Of a DNA stretch of 50,077 bases, positions 34,573-42,842 are shown in pieces; the first letter of the stretch is position 1; each line of letters begins with the position of its first letter. Under the pieces are notes generated by a model. It saw nothing but the letters and a program-made list of their open reading frames with translations. It did not search any database and had not been told where the DNA came from. This stretch comes from JAAEQG01 sp023133475 (GTDB lineage: Bacteria > Planctomycetota > Phycisphaerae > UBA1845). The stretch spans positions 1 to 50,077 of the forward strand of contig DAOVLE010000006.1 in NCBI GenBank assembly GCA_030631415.1. Direction: 5' to 3'. The translations under genes were made by a program, and so were the position numbers.

Positions 34573-37500
34573 CTAACGGATGCGGATGGTGGAGTGTGGG
34601 GCTTCGATGCGGTTTGTATCTCGCTCCCAGTAGATCACGGGGTTGGTGATCGAGCGGTACTGCCCATTACGCTGGTCGATAAGTTCCGCAGGCTGCTGCC
34701 GGGTGCCGAGGAGTTGCAGGAGGTTCCGCTCGCGGTCGAAAGTGACCGTCCGGCAAATCACCGAGACCCCGGAATCCTCGAAGTAGACCCCGCTCGATGC
34801 TGCAAAACCAGCCACCTCGTTGCCGCTGACACCCCCAATGCCGCCGCCAGACGCCGACGATTTGCGATCCCCCGGCTTGAGAAACTGCACGCTGAGTTGG
34901 CCACACAACAATCGAGCGTCCCGACCACCGGCGGATTCACGCAGGTGGGCCAACGCCGTGTCAGTCAGCACACCACCAGCCAACAGCAGCTTCGAGCCGC
35001 TACGATAGACCAACTCGACCTGGTCCTCAAAAACCGCCAGCCGATTGCCGCCGTAAAAGGACATGCTGCCATTCCAGGAGATGAAGGTTTGAGACGGAAG
35101 GTTCTCGCCCTCGGCACCAAAGGGGGACATCTTCGTCACCCGGGTCGATTCGTCCGGCGGTTTCAGGCGATAGTCCTCGATCAGCAAGGTTCCGGCATCG
35201 TCGATGGTCATTATCCGGGTCTGGTCGCGGAGGTCGATGGCCAGTCGCGGCCCGGCGATCCGTGTCCGGGTCTTCAAGGAGCCGGTCTCCTGGTCATAAG
35301 CCGCCGTCAACCCGGTCACGCCACCGGTGGCTGACAAGTACGCAAGCTGCTTCCTCATCTCCGGCACCTCCAGCCGGAGGCGCTCATCTTCGCCCACACG
35401 GTCTCGAAAGGCCCGCAGAATCCACCAATCCCAGGGATCCACGGCGGCAGGCTCTGCCGGCACAACGGGCTTTTCGTCCACAAAATCCAGGGTCAGCTCG
35501 CCGCAGTCGAAGGTGCTGTTCTCGGTCACCGCGTGGACCGCGCCGGTGAACACCGCGGTGTTCTCCACACCTCGAAAACGCATCGAGTCTGTCCAGGTGA
35601 CCGAGATGGGAACCGGTTCCTCGAGCATCCGCCCGTCCAGGTCTTTGCGGCTGGCGAAGGTCAACCGTCCTGCCTCGAGGACATCTGCCCGTTGGGTGGC
35701 GGCGTTGAACTCGACCTGCTTGCCCATTATCCCAAAGTCGCCGAACTCGATGTTCGCCGGCAGGCTCTCACGCCCGGATACAATCCCCTGCTCGATCTGC
35801 CGCCCCTGCGAAAAAGTGCAGTCCAACCCTCCGGCATCGATCCGCATGTTCTGCTGCGGGTCCTCAGCCTTTACCACACCCATCGCCTGAATCCGGCGAA
35901 GCCCGAGCATGAACTTCTTCTTACGCTCGTACTTTTCCCGTTGAGCATCCCAGTCGATGGTGTCAACGTCCAGCCCCCGGCGGACCGCAGCCAACTTGGC
36001 CTGCACCAGATCGAACGGAGGCTTCTCCACCGGCACTGATTGGAGGTCTACGACCATCCGCTGCGTGGCGGAGATGTAACGCCCTCTCTGCCTGGCGACG
36101 ACATCGCCGACAGCCTCTGCCCGTTCGGGCACGATCCGCCCACTGGGGGCATGGCCCATGGTGATATTGATACTGCGGCAGGTGATCTCTTCGTCACCCT
36201 GCACCATGCGCACGCGGCCTTGGGCACGCAGGCTTTCGAGGGTGTCAGCCAACGATCCCGGCTCAGACGGCGGCCGGAAATCAAGCTGTATCCGATCGCC
36301 GGCGATGGAATCGTCATCCTGAGCCATGACCACCTGCCCCGACAACTCGGCGGACTGGAGGTATTCGCGGTGCCGAATCACCAGTTCGCCCGTGATGGGG
36401 TTAACAGTCTCATGCTCTACCGTTGCCAGGCACAGCTTCATCTCATCCGCAAAGGTAACCGAGACCTTACGGCCTTGCTGGGGCGATCCCCATGCCGAAG
36501 TTCGGACGATGCCCTCAGCCTGTTGATCGGAAAGCACGCCGGGACCCAGAACCCAAGCCGTTTGGCCTTGCGGATCGAAAGCCAGCTCGCGCCCGTTGAG
36601 ATACCCTCCGGCTCCGATGTCGAGGGTGAAACCCGACTCCGCATCGCCGTAAAGCCAGACCTGCTCGGTTTCGTAATGATAGACCAGTTTGCGGCAACGG
36701 GCGCTGCCTTGTCGGTCGGCGATGTAGACCTCTCTGCCGTCTCGGGCCGACGCGGTAATCTGCAATCTTTTGCCGAATGTCTCGGCGGGGGCATCCTGCT
36801 GATCGCGCACCAGATCGACCACCAGAGGCCCTTTCCAATTGAGCACGACCTCGGTTTCTTCCTCGCCATCCAGTGTCGGGGTGATGGAGCTTACCGGCGA
36901 TTCATCACCGCTCGGCTGAGAGGTCGGAAGCCGACGGGCCAGATCACGCTGTTCTTGCCCGAAGTCGAAGAGAAATGCCAGATGATCCGCGTTGAGCATC
37001 CCGGTTTGCGTTTGCCCGTCGAACTGATCCACCGCCACCTCGCCGTCAAAGCTGACGTGGTAGGTGACGGTCTGATGCACTCGGCGTTTTTCGGGGGCCT
37101 GTGCCACGAACAGCGGCACGCCGTCGTCCTCGAGCGGTTCTTCGTCTTTATGCTCCGCTTTGCCGACGGCGGGTTCGGTTTCCTCCGCCTCTGAAGCGGA
37201 AGGTTCGGCGGCTCCGGGCAGGGTGATGGCCAATGTGCCTCCCAAACCGCGCAGGGCAATCCGCTTCCCCTCGGTGATCTTGAGATACTCGATACGGCTG
37301 GCGGCTTCGTCGTAGCGCAGCAGCAACTCTCGGCCTTCGAATTCCCCCTCTGCCGACCAGGCGCGAATGTGCCCGGAACTCTCCACGCGGGTGTACTCCA
37401 GGTCGAAGATCAGGTCCTCGAGTTCGATGCTGATCTTCCGCTGGTCAGTGAGTTCGTCGCGTTGGTCGGGTGGAAGTTGGGCACGCTGAGCGTCGGACAA

Positions 37501-37998
37501 ACGATCCATCAAGACGACGACATGCCCCTCCAGCCGCCCCCTGGCCAACTCGTAGTTATTGCCTCGCTGTTTGGTCATTTCCACAACAGCCTGATCGCCG
37601 GTTACGTTCACGAGTTGCCCGGCGGGGGTGCGGAAGCGTATGGTGGGTTTTTCGAGGCGAAACTCGCGTTCAGAACGGCCTGATGGTTTAAGTGAATCCG
37701 CTTCCAGTTCGAAGCGTGCCTGGGTGCCCCGCGAACCGTATAGATTGAGTCTGACCCGTCCGCTCGCGTGCAGCGGGACGCCCTCAATATCGAGAACCGA
37801 CGGGCCGGCCGGTTGGGTGGCTGGCGTCGGTTTGGGCACCGGCAGTGGTGCGTCGGTCTGGGCCGCCGGCCCGGGCTGCTCTTCGGGGCTGCGGACATAG
37901 TACGTATAGATAACGAAAACGACGCCCACCACGCCTACCGTCGAAACAATTTGTAGCAACGTGCGGGCCAACCGGTGCGGCTGTGCTTGTGGTGACAT
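34573..37998 (-). CDS. very large LptC/OstA-like envelope protein
   Basis: 1141 residues; GAGG stands about six bases before the ATG. One N-terminal membrane anchor (LLQIVSTVGVVGVVFVIYTY), a Pro/Ala-rich linker, then a long run of beta-jellyroll/OstA-like segments, e.g. PSVLDIEGVPLHASGRVRLN, VHQTVTYHVSFDGEVAVDQF, RVRMVQGDEEITCRSINITM and SFYGGNRLAVFEDQVELVYR. LptC and LptA of proteobacteria are about 190 residues and carry LPS through the periplasm on such a jellyroll bridge. The length suggests that several modules are fused into one bridge. It is downstream of kdsC on the same strand, as lptC usually is, which supports an LPS-transport role. No lptB/F/G is in the window. Confidence 0.75.
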   Translation of the reverse strand: MSPQAQPHRLARTLLQIVSTVGVVGVVFVIYTYYVRSPEEQPGPAAQTDAPLPVPKPTPATQPAGPSVLDIEGVPLHASGRVRLNLYGSRGTQARFELEADSLKPSGRSEREFRLEKPTIRFRTPAGQLVNVTGDQAVVEMTKQRGNNYELARGRLEGHVVVLMDRLSDAQRAQLPPDQRDELTDQRKISIELEDLIFDLEYTRVESSGHIRAWSAEGEFEGRELLLRYDEAASRIEYLKITEGKRIALRGLGGTLAITLPGAAEPSASEAEETEPAVGKAEHKDEEPLEDDGVPLFVAQAPEKRRVHQTVTYHVSFDGEVAVDQFDGQTQTGMLNADHLAFLFDFGQEQRDLARRLPTSQPSGDESPVSSITPTLDGEEETEVVLNWKGPLVVDLVRDQQDAPAETFGKRLQITASARDGREVYIADRQGSARCRKLVYHYETEQVWLYGDAESGFTLDIGAGGYLNGRELAFDPQGQTAWVLGPGVLSDQQAEGIVRTSAWGSPQQGRKVSVTFADEMKLCLATVEHETVNPITGELVIRHREYLQSAELSGQVVMAQDDDSIAGDRIQLDFRPPSEPGSLADTLESLRAQGRVRMVQGDEEITCRSINITMGHAPSGRIVPERAEAVGDVVARQRGRYISATQRMVVDLQSVPVEKPPFDLVQAKLAAVRRGLDVDTIDWDAQREKYERKKKFMLGLRRIQAMGVVKAEDPQQNMRIDAGGLDCTFSQGRQIEQGIVSGRESLPANIEFGDFGIMGKQVEFNAATQRADVLEAGRLTFASRKDLDGRMLEEPVPISVTWTDSMRFRGVENTAVFTGAVHAVTENSTFDCGELTLDFVDEKPVVPAEPAAVDPWDWWILRAFRDRVGEDERLRLEVPEMRKQLAYLSATGGVTGLTAAYDQETGSLKTRTRIAGPRLAIDLRDQTRIMTIDDAGTLLIEDYRLKPPDESTRVTKMSPFGAEGENLPSQTFISWNGSMSFYGGNRLAVFEDQVELVYRSGSKLLLAGGVLTDTALAHLRESAGGRDARLLCGQLSVQFLKPGDRKSSASGGGIGGVSGNEVAGFAASSGVYFEDSGVSVICRTVTFDRERNLLQLLGTRQQPAELIDQRNGQYRSITNPVIYWERDTNRIEAPHSTIRIR

Positions 37999-38024
37999 CC
38001 TTCACCTCGTTTATGGGAATCGCA

Positions 38025-38263
38025 AGTCCAAAGTCCAAGGTCCAAGGTCCAAGGTCCAAAGTCCAAAGTCCAAAGTCCAAAGTTGGTGGCACCGGCGTTC
38101 CCGCCGGTGGTGGCCCAGGGCTTTACCCTGGGGAGCGCGAATCGCGTCAGGCATTCGCGTCCCCCACCGCTAAAGCGATGGGCCACCCACCGTTCAGTCC
38201 AAGGTTCAAGGTCCAAAGTTCGAGGCTGCTTTGCCTTGACTTTGGACTTTGGACTTTGGACCT
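38025..38263. repeat. AGTCCAA heptamer tracts flanking a CTTTAGC-type hairpin
   Basis: 38025-38083 is about eight copies of AGTCCAA/GGTCCAA in a 7-base period. 38087-38195 is a long hairpin of the CTTTAGC family (GGTGGCCCAGGGCTTTACCC against GGGTAAAGCCC-related and CGCTAAAGCGATGGGCCACC). 38197-38263 is a second heptamer tract in part inverted (CTTTGGACTTTGGACTTTGG). The second tract and part of the hairpin lie within the kdsC reading frame. Confidence 0.8.
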
Positions 38264-38731
38264 CTTGCGGAGGATCAATTCGATCGTCTCCGCGACGGCA
38301 CCTGCTCCGCCGGCCAACCGAGTGACGTATTGAGCAACCTGCTTGACACAGGGGACGGCATTGGCCACCGCGACCGGGAATGCGCAACGACGCATCGGCG
38401 GCAAATCGGGCATGTCGTCGCCCACACAACAAACTGCGGCATCATTCGCACCCAGCTTCCCCAACAGGTGCTCATAAGCCGCCAGCTTGTCCTCACAACC
38501 CTGCTGAAGCAACTCGATGCCCAACTCCGCGGCTCGTCGCTTGACGACTGCGGATTCCCGCCCGGAGATGATTGCCGCTTCGCCTCCGACTCGCTTCCAG
38601 AGTTTGATGGCATACCCGTCGTGGGCGTGAAACGCTTTTATCAAAGAGCCGCTTTCGGACAGCACGATGGAGCCGTCGGTGAGCACTCCGTCAACATCGA
38701 GGACCAGCAGAGTGATGGCGTCCCAATCCAT
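38147..38731 (-). CDS. kdsC: 3-deoxy-D-manno-octulosonate 8-phosphate phosphatase
   Basis: 194 residues from the ATG at 38731, with GGAGG seven bases upstream. HAD-superfamily type C0: LLVLDVDGVLTDGSIVLS with the nucleophilic and acid Asp, KAFHAHDGYAIKLWKRVGGE, IISGRES, and CCVGDDMPDLPPM. KdsC makes Kdo for the inner core of LPS. The family usually ends near ETIELILRKR. Here about 35 more residues follow (SKVQSPKSRQSSLELW and on to NGGWPIALAVGDANA), encoded by heptamer and hairpin repeats. The enzyme core is intact, so the tail is probably tolerated. Downstream on the same strand is the LptC-like gene. Confidence 0.9.
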   Translation of the reverse strand: MDWDAITLLVLDVDGVLTDGSIVLSESGSLIKAFHAHDGYAIKLWKRVGGEAAIISGRESAVVKRRAAELGIELLQQGCEDKLAAYEHLLGKLGANDAAVCCVGDDMPDLPPMRRCAFPVAVANAVPCVKQVAQYVTRLAGGAGAVAETIELILRKRSKVQSPKSRQSSLELWTLNLGLNGGWPIALAVGDANA

Positions 38732-39335
38732 GTCCAAGCCTCCAAGCCAAACACCGAAGTATCGTGCCAACCTATTGTGGGGTCAATGAGGCAAGAGGCA
38801 AGAGGTAAGAGGCAACAAGGCAACAAGGCAACGAGGCGGTCAGTTGTAGGGCGGGTTCCACCCGCCGCGCCATGCCAAGACGGCGGGTGAAACCCGCCAG
38901 GGCAATCGCATCTAAAATGGAGAATGGAGAATGGTTGTAGAGCGGATTCTACCCACCGCACGATGCCACAACGGCGGGTAAAACCCGCCCTACAACAGTT
39001 GATACGCCGTTTTCTCAGTTTTTCACGCTCCATATTTTCACGCACCCTTCTACGCGCTCCACTTCTACGCGCTCCCCTTCGGGTCGCCGCTAAACGCTAC
39101 GGACTTGTCGCCGCTGACCTACATTTTTCATGAACGCAGAGACGCAGAGAGCGCAGAGAAGAAGGGAGTGCACCACATTTTGGCAGGATGTGCACTCTCC
39201 AGGCGCCGTTGTGAGTGCCCACATTCTCAATTCTCAATTCTCAATTCGCCCCCACAACCTGTACATCCCTTTACAACCCGGCGGTCTCGGAGCTACACTG
39301 GAGTATGTTGCAATACCATTTCCAGGAGAACTAAA
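38732..39335. repeat. repeat-filled intergenic region with modular element copy
   Basis: AGGCAAGAGGCAAGAGG and GGCAACAAGGCAAC tandem tracts lie at about 38790-38835. A paired GGCGGGTT palindrome lies at 38847-38899. The fullest copy of the modular element is at 38899-39195; it includes a TTCATGAACGCAGAGACGCA module that recurs at the right end of the window. A TTCTCAA 7-base tract is at about 39222-39248. Divergent genes flank the region, so promoters for both must lie here, but none was identified by eye. Confidence 0.75.
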
Positions 39336-39368
39336 GTGCGTAAGTCAAACCCGAGCAAGGAACTATCT

Positions 39369-40064
39369 ATGGCGCGGCTGATCGAGCGGCAGATGCGCAA
39401 TTGGGAGCTGGCTTGCGGTCAACAACAAGCTGAGGATGCCCCGCAGGTCCCGCAGGTGTTTGAGTTTGTTACCATCTCTCGTCAGGCTGGTGGTGGCGGT
39501 CTGACCCTGGCACGCGCACTTGGCAAGCGGATCGGCTGGGAGGTCTACGACCGCGAGATTCTAAACTACATGGCCAATGACGACGGCATTCAAAAGAAAA
39601 TCTATGAATTGGCTGACGAGCACTCCGAGGGCTATTTCGAGAGCATTCTCAAGAGCCTGGGATTCGAAGGGCACACGCCCGGGGCGGACTATTTCCGCAA
39701 GCTGGTCGGTTCGATCAACGCCGTCGCACATGCCGGGCACGCGATCTTTGTGGGGCGGGGGGCTGGTTTCATGCTGCCTGCCGAACGCGGTCTGGGGGTT
39801 CGGGTGATTGCGGAACAGAAGGTGCGTTGCGAGCGGCGTGCTCAACAGGTCGGCTGTTCTCTGGAGGAGGCTGCCGACATGGTTCGCAAGCAGGACGCGG
39901 ACCGTGACGAGTTCGTCCGCAGCCATTTCCGCCTGGACCCCGCCCTGCCCGAACATTATGACGTGGTTGTGAACACCGGGTCACTCTCGACCGAAGCGGC
40001 GGTCGAGATACTTGTCGCTGGACTGGAGCACAAGACCAACATCCACATCGCTCGCCCGCAGTAG
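39369..40064 (+). CDS. cytidylate-kinase-like family protein
   Basis: 231 residues from the ATG at 39369, with AAGGA seven bases upstream; a GTG at 39336 with AGGAG seven bases upstream is an equally good start. The nucleotide-binding opening FVTISRQAGGGGLTLARALG is the variant P-loop of the cytidylate kinase-like (Cytidylate_kin2) family, followed by WEVYDREILNYMAND, FVGRGAGFML and RVIAEQKVRCERRA. These proteins are presumed nucleoside-phosphate kinases, with unproven substrates. The stop is ten bases before the PEBP gene, so the two are probably one operon. Confidence 0.85.
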   Translation: MARLIERQMRNWELACGQQQAEDAPQVPQVFEFVTISRQAGGGGLTLARALGKRIGWEVYDREILNYMANDDGIQKKIYELADEHSEGYFESILKSLGFEGHTPGADYFRKLVGSINAVAHAGHAIFVGRGAGFMLPAERGLGVRVIAEQKVRCERRAQQVGCSLEEAADMVRKQDADRDEFVRSHFRLDPALPEHYDVVVNTGSLSTEAAVEILVAGLEHKTNIHIARPQ

Positions 40065-40074
40065 AGGTCTGCCG

Positions 40075-40548
40075 ATGCCCGTGAAGCTGGAAAGCCCGGC
40101 ATTTGGCCCCGGCGATGCCATTCCGTGCAGGTTCACCGCCGATGGGCGTAACGTATCACCCGCGTTGGCATGGTCGCAGGTGCCCCCCACCGCCCAGGAG
40201 TTGGTGTTAATCATGGAGGACCCCGACGCCCCCGGGCGCGAGCCCTGGGTGCATTGGGTCATCTACAAAATCCCACCCCAAGCCGTGGGCTTGCCCGAAG
40301 CCGTCCCACCGGGTGCAACACCGCCCGCACCCGCCGGTGTGTTTCAGGGTTGCAACTCGTGGGGGCAGCTTGGCTATGGCGGGCCGGCACCGCCTCGAGC
40401 GCACGGCGTGCACCATTATCATTTCAAGCTGTTTGCATTGGATATCGCCCTCGAGCTGTTCCATAGCCTGACCCGCGAGCAACTCTGCCAAGCGCTACGC
40501 GGGCACGTCATTGAGCAGGGCGAGCTGATAGGAACCTATTGCCGCTAA
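40075..40548 (+). CDS. YbhB/YbcL (PEBP) family protein
   Basis: 157 residues from the ATG at 40075, with GAGG seven bases upstream. Family motifs: CRFTADGRNVSPALAWSQVP, LVLIMEDPDAPGREPWVHWV, IYKIP, FQGCNSWGQLGYGGPAPPR and HHYHFKLFALD. PEBP proteins bind anionic ligands in a small pocket formed by the DPD and H-x-W segments; the bacterial members have no settled role. Complete in length. It lacks a signal peptide, so it is cytoplasmic. Confidence 0.93.
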   Translation: MPVKLESPAFGPGDAIPCRFTADGRNVSPALAWSQVPPTAQELVLIMEDPDAPGREPWVHWVIYKIPPQAVGLPEAVPPGATPPAPAGVFQGCNSWGQLGYGGPAPPRAHGVHHYHFKLFALDIALELFHSLTREQLCQALRGHVIEQGELIGTYCR

Positions 40549-40670
40549 AGGGGTATTCAGTTGCCTCCAGTGCCGTTTTCGGCGAACCGCCTTTTCGACC
40601 TCGGGTTGCGGGGTTCGGGATCAAAGTAGCGCTGTCATACTAAACACACCGGCGCGGTTGCGACCATCGC

Positions 40671-40704
40671 ACTTCTCCATTCTCCATTCTCCATTCTCCA
40701 TTCT
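40671..40704. repeat. TCTCCAT heptamer tract
   Basis: About four copies of TCTCCAT in a 7-base period, just after the end region of the PEBP gene and before the stop of the phosphatase gene. The rest of the 160-base gap shows nothing else. Confidence 0.75.
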
Positions 40705-40711
40705 TCGCCCG

Positions 40712-42448
40712 TCACCCGACTTTGGTGACTACGATGGTGATGTCGTCGGTCTGCGAAGCTAGCCCGACGAAACGGCGCAAGTCCCAGAGGAGCTGCTTTG
40801 CCAGGGTGGGGGCATCGAGGTGGGTGTTTGCGCGTACGGATTCGATCAGACGCTCACGACCGAAAGCGCGGTCGTCAAAATCCAGCGCCTCGGTGACGCC
40901 GTCGGTGTAGCCGACCAGAATATCACCTGCCCGCAAATCGATCAGCCCTCGCGAAAATGCCATGCCCATGGATACGCCGATCACCGGCCCTCCGGTGGAC
41001 AGTTCCATGAGCCGCTCGCCGCGAAACAACAAACCGGGCTCATGCCCGGCGTTGCAGTAGGTGAACCGCTTGCCGTCGGCGGAGAAGACCCCGTAAAACA
41101 AGGTGGCGAACTCGCTGGACAAAGTGTCGCGGCAGAGGTGTGCATTGACCAAAGCCACAATCTCATCAATGTTGTAAATGCTGTGTGCGTGTGCCCGCAA
41201 AGCCGCACGCACCGAAGCCATCATAAGAGCCGCGGAAATGCCTTTGCCAACCACGTCCGCAATGCAAAAACCGAGATTGCCGCCGGACAATTCGATGAAA
41301 TCAAAGAAATCCCCGCCGACGTTCAATGCCGGATGATACACACACCCAAAGGTGATGTTCCCATGCGTGCGTTGATTGCCGGGAATCATTCGCCGCTGGA
41401 TGGCGGCGGCGTTGCGGAGGTGCAGTTGGTGACGCTCGGCGCGAAGCTGGTCCTGGTGCAAGCGGTAGATCATGATGGCAGCGGCGATCTGCGATCCGAT
41501 GGACCGCAACAACGCACACTGAAACCCGCTGAACTCGCATTCGTGCCCGGTGTATACGCGGATGACCCCGATCACGGTCCCCGAGTAGGCAATGGGGATG
41601 CACAATGCACTGACCAGACCTTCCGCACGAGCTTGCCGGGGGTAGCGAGTCCCCGGATGGCTGGGGACATTGCGAATGTACACCGTCCGGCCGGAGAAGG
41701 CGGCGGCGTCGATGGGGTTCTCGTCGAACATCACCGAGCCTTTGTTCAGGTAGGCCTGGGAAAGGTTGTAGCCTGCCTCGATCCGCAACTCGCCGGTCTC
41801 CTCGTCAAGCAGGCGGATGCTACAGGCTTTGACTTCCATAACGTGGCAGATGCGTTTGGCGGTGCTGGTGAGCGTTTCCTTGAGGTCGCCGGTCCCGGCG
41901 AACATGGCGGTCAGATCGTGGACGGCTTCGAGCTCGCGCACTCGCTGGGTCATGTGGTTGTGCTGGCGGCAGATTGTTGCCAGCCGCTCCGCCATCAGCC
42001 GCAAGAACCGCTTGATGTCCTGGCGGCGGCGTTGGTCGGCGGGTCCCAGCTCTTGGGCTGCACGCCGCAGGGCGGCTTCCTCGATACCATGCCGGCGGCT
42101 GATTTCCCTCACTTCGTCCCAATCGCCGGTTTCGGTCAAGCGGTGCCCCAGCACGATGGTAGCCAGGTGTCGACTGTCAACCCGCACCGGGGTGACGTAT
42201 TGGGTAACACCAGCGTGGCAAATCTCGGTGATCTCTTCGCCGGGTTTTAGAGCCGCCCGCCTGGCGCCGGCACAACAGGCAGTCAACCCGGTCCGAGAAG
42301 TGGTAAGCAAACGGCAGAACTCAGTTGCGCAAGACGGTTTTGTTAACGGGTTTCCCTTTGCATCACAGATATAGAGCGTCACCTGCCCAATAGCGGCGAA
42401 GGTGTCCTGCATCCGCTGAAGCTCATCGATGCCAACCGCCGAGAGCAA
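40712..42448 (-). CDS. PocR-GAF-SpoIIE (PP2C-type) phosphatase regulator
   Basis: 578 residues from a TTG at 42448; no good ribosome site is seen and the frame stays open upstream, so the start is unsure. Residues about 5-165 are a PocR-type sensor domain with cysteine-containing CATEFCRLL, CCAGARRAAL and EICHAGV. Residues about 180-340 are a GAF domain (LTSTAKRICHVMEVKACSIR and SALCIPIAYSGTVIGVIRVY). Residues about 365-578 are a SpoIIE/RsbU phosphatase: NVGGDFFDFIEL, CIADVVGKGISAALMM, YCNAGHEPGLL, YTDGVTEALD and QTDDITIVV, with the metal-binding acidic residues kept. It probably dephosphorylates an anti-sigma-factor antagonist. No partner kinase or antagonist gene is adjacent. Confidence 0.88.
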   Translation of the reverse strand: MLSAVGIDELQRMQDTFAAIGQVTLYICDAKGNPLTKPSCATEFCRLLTTSRTGLTACCAGARRAALKPGEEITEICHAGVTQYVTPVRVDSRHLATIVLGHRLTETGDWDEVREISRRHGIEEAALRRAAQELGPADQRRRQDIKRFLRLMAERLATICRQHNHMTQRVRELEAVHDLTAMFAGTGDLKETLTSTAKRICHVMEVKACSIRLLDEETGELRIEAGYNLSQAYLNKGSVMFDENPIDAAAFSGRTVYIRNVPSHPGTRYPRQARAEGLVSALCIPIAYSGTVIGVIRVYTGHECEFSGFQCALLRSIGSQIAAAIMIYRLHQDQLRAERHQLHLRNAAAIQRRMIPGNQRTHGNITFGCVYHPALNVGGDFFDFIELSGGNLGFCIADVVGKGISAALMMASVRAALRAHAHSIYNIDEIVALVNAHLCRDTLSSEFATLFYGVFSADGKRFTYCNAGHEPGLLFRGERLMELSTGGPVIGVSMGMAFSRGLIDLRAGDILVGYTDGVTEALDFDDRAFGRERLIESVRANTHLDAPTLAKQLLWDLRRFVGLASQTDDITIVVTKVG

Positions 42449-42529
42449 CTCAGAGGATCCGCCGGGCTCGCGCCCAATACCGGAGGATATGCCCGTCTCA
42501 GCGTTAATAGTTTCGTCGTCCGTCTTGGA

Positions 42530-42826
42530 AGAAGCTATCAGCTATCAGCCGTCAGCTATCAGTCCATCATAATGCATAATCTGCGCTAGGCCCGGCATTT
42601 ATGCCGGGTGAGAAGGCCGAACGAAGAATCCCCCCCGTTCCGCCCCGCCGCCTTCGGCGGCGGGGCGGAACGGGGGAGCAAAGGCAACCACTCCAAATAC
42701 CCGGCATAAATGCCGGGCCTAGCGCAAGCCTGCCGCCATGAAAACCACGCTATTCCGCATACGGGTTTACTGAATATTTACTCCCGATTCTCTGGCTGAC
42801 GGCTGATAGCTGACGGCTGATAGCTT
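42530..42826. repeat. nested perfect palindromes
   Basis: A perfect 27-base inverted repeat: 42583-42609 and 42699-42725 (GCGCTAGGCCCGGCATTTAT plus GCCGGGT). Each arm is itself a hairpin, CCCGGCAT-TT-ATGCCGGG. Inside is a perfect 21-base GC-rich hairpin, 42632-42652 and 42656-42676, closed by TTC. Outside, AGCTATCAGCCGTCAG words (about 42536-42561) face CTGACGGCTGATAGCT words (about 42797-42826). The whole 390-base gap is occupied by this structure. The inner hairpin is flanked by purine-rich sequence, not by a T-run. Confidence 0.9.
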
Positions 42827-42842
42827 TTCAACCGCCCCCTTT

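Noticed and set aside
36040..37194. 384-residue plus-strand frame within the LptC-like gene
   Set aside because: The minus-strand frame is continuous over 1141 residues with an N-terminal anchor and a ribosome site. The plus frame has no domain.
38025..38083. Possible CRISPR array because of short regular repeats
   Set aside because: The unit is a 7-base tandem repeat without spacers, and no cas genes are present.
39105..39335. N-terminal extension of the cytidylate-kinase-like frame into upstream DNA
   Set aside because: The extension is translated from the CATGAACGCAGAGACGCA repeat module; well-placed ribosome sites exist at 39336 and 39369.
40820..42250. 476-residue plus-strand frame opposite the SpoIIE phosphatase gene
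   Set aside because: The minus strand has complete PocR, GAF and SpoIIE motifs. The plus frame shows no recognisable domain and is a shadow.
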